From: Comamonadaceae bacterium
GTDB taxonomy: Bacteria; Pseudomonadota; Gammaproteobacteria; Burkholderiales; Burkholderiaceae_C
NCBI GenBank assembly: GCA_947460065.1
Contig: CANHGF010000199.1
Span: forward strand, 1 to 5,373
Length of the DNA stretch: 5,373 bases
Direction: 5' to 3'
How positions within the stretch are numbered: the first letter of the stretch is position 1; every line of letters begins with the position of its first letter. Shown in pieces: positions 5,201 to 5,373 of this stretch. Made by a program: the position numbers and the translations under genes. The notes under the pieces were generated by a model. That model saw only the letters and a list, made by a program, of their open reading frames with translations. It did not search any database and was not told where the DNA came from.

Positions 5201-5373
5201 TTAAACCGTGAGCGGTGGCTCGCTTTGCTCAGCCCGGCTCCCCAAAGCAAGTCCGGCCGTCAGGCCCGAGCGGACCGCGCCTTCGAGCGTGGCTGGGTAG
5301 GGGCCTAGTACATAGTCGCCGCAGGCCAGCAGGCTGGCATCGCCGGGCAGTACCCGCATGGGCGGGCGCTGCA
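5201..5373 (-). CDS. FAD-dependent oxidoreductase (flavin amine oxidase/desaturase-like), C-terminal fragment
   Basis: An open minus-strand frame enters from the right edge and ends at TAA (5203-5201), giving 56 residues with no start in view. The segment LLACGDYVLGPYPATLEGAV followed by RSGLTAG (residues 14-41 of the fragment) is the typical C-terminal FAD-contacting block of the flavin amine oxidase/phytoene desaturase superfamily: Gly-Asp, then a PAT-EGA-RSG helix that closes over the flavin. The residues after it (LALGSRAEQSEPPLTV) look like a variable tail. Substrate and subfamily (for example HpnE-like or a generic NAD(P)/FAD oxidoreductase) cannot be decided from so little. It converges on the transferase gene, with the REP-like cluster between the two stops. 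Confidence 0.75.
   Translation of the reverse strand, partial: QRPPMRVLPGDASLLACGDYVLGPYPATLEGAVRSGLTAGLALGSRAEQSEPPLTV

Overview
The window is high-GC, tightly packed bacterial chromosome. The protein sequences look betaproteobacterial, most likely Burkholderiales and probably Comamonadaceae. That placement rests on the style of the Orn, HemH, Hsp15 and M48 proteins and on the M48 peptidase/pterin dehydratase pair, not on a database search. There are eight protein genes: six complete and one cut at each edge. I saw no rRNA, tRNA, CRISPR array, insertion sequence or prophage gene.

Left block (1-2137): on the minus strand, an M48 (Ste24-type) membrane metallopeptidase runs into a pterin-4a-carbinolamine dehydratase through a four-base ATGA stop/start overlap. 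The dehydratase leaves the window at base 1. Divergent from the peptidase, with only 14-35 bases between start codons, is oligoribonuclease (orn) on the plus strand. Middle block (2138-3698): on the minus strand, ferrochelatase (hemH) is followed 26 bases later by the Hsp15-type S4 RNA-binding protein (hslR). The hslR 3' end converges on that of orn, with a hairpin across the junction. Right block (3719-5373): divergent from hemH, with 20 bases between starts, is a HAD-superfamily phosphatase, followed 30 bases later by a glutathione S-transferase with the best ribosome binding site in the window. A FAD-dependent oxidoreductase enters from the right edge on the minus strand; only its C-terminus is present.

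The genes are housekeeping: RNA turnover (orn), ribosome rescue under heat stress (hslR), haem synthesis (hemH), pterin recycling, membrane proteolysis and detoxification. They do not form one pathway. The layout alternates divergent pairs with very short shared 5' regions and convergent pairs with hairpins between the stops.

The most interesting non-coding structure is the 123-base gap between the stop codons of the transferase and the oxidoreductase (5078-5200). It is filled almost end to end by three REP-like palindromes in alternating orientation (+, -, +). The two outer copies share an exact 14-base tail, and the first overlaps the transferase stop codon. This resembles a BIME/REPIN. I did not find a convincing new multi-gene system.
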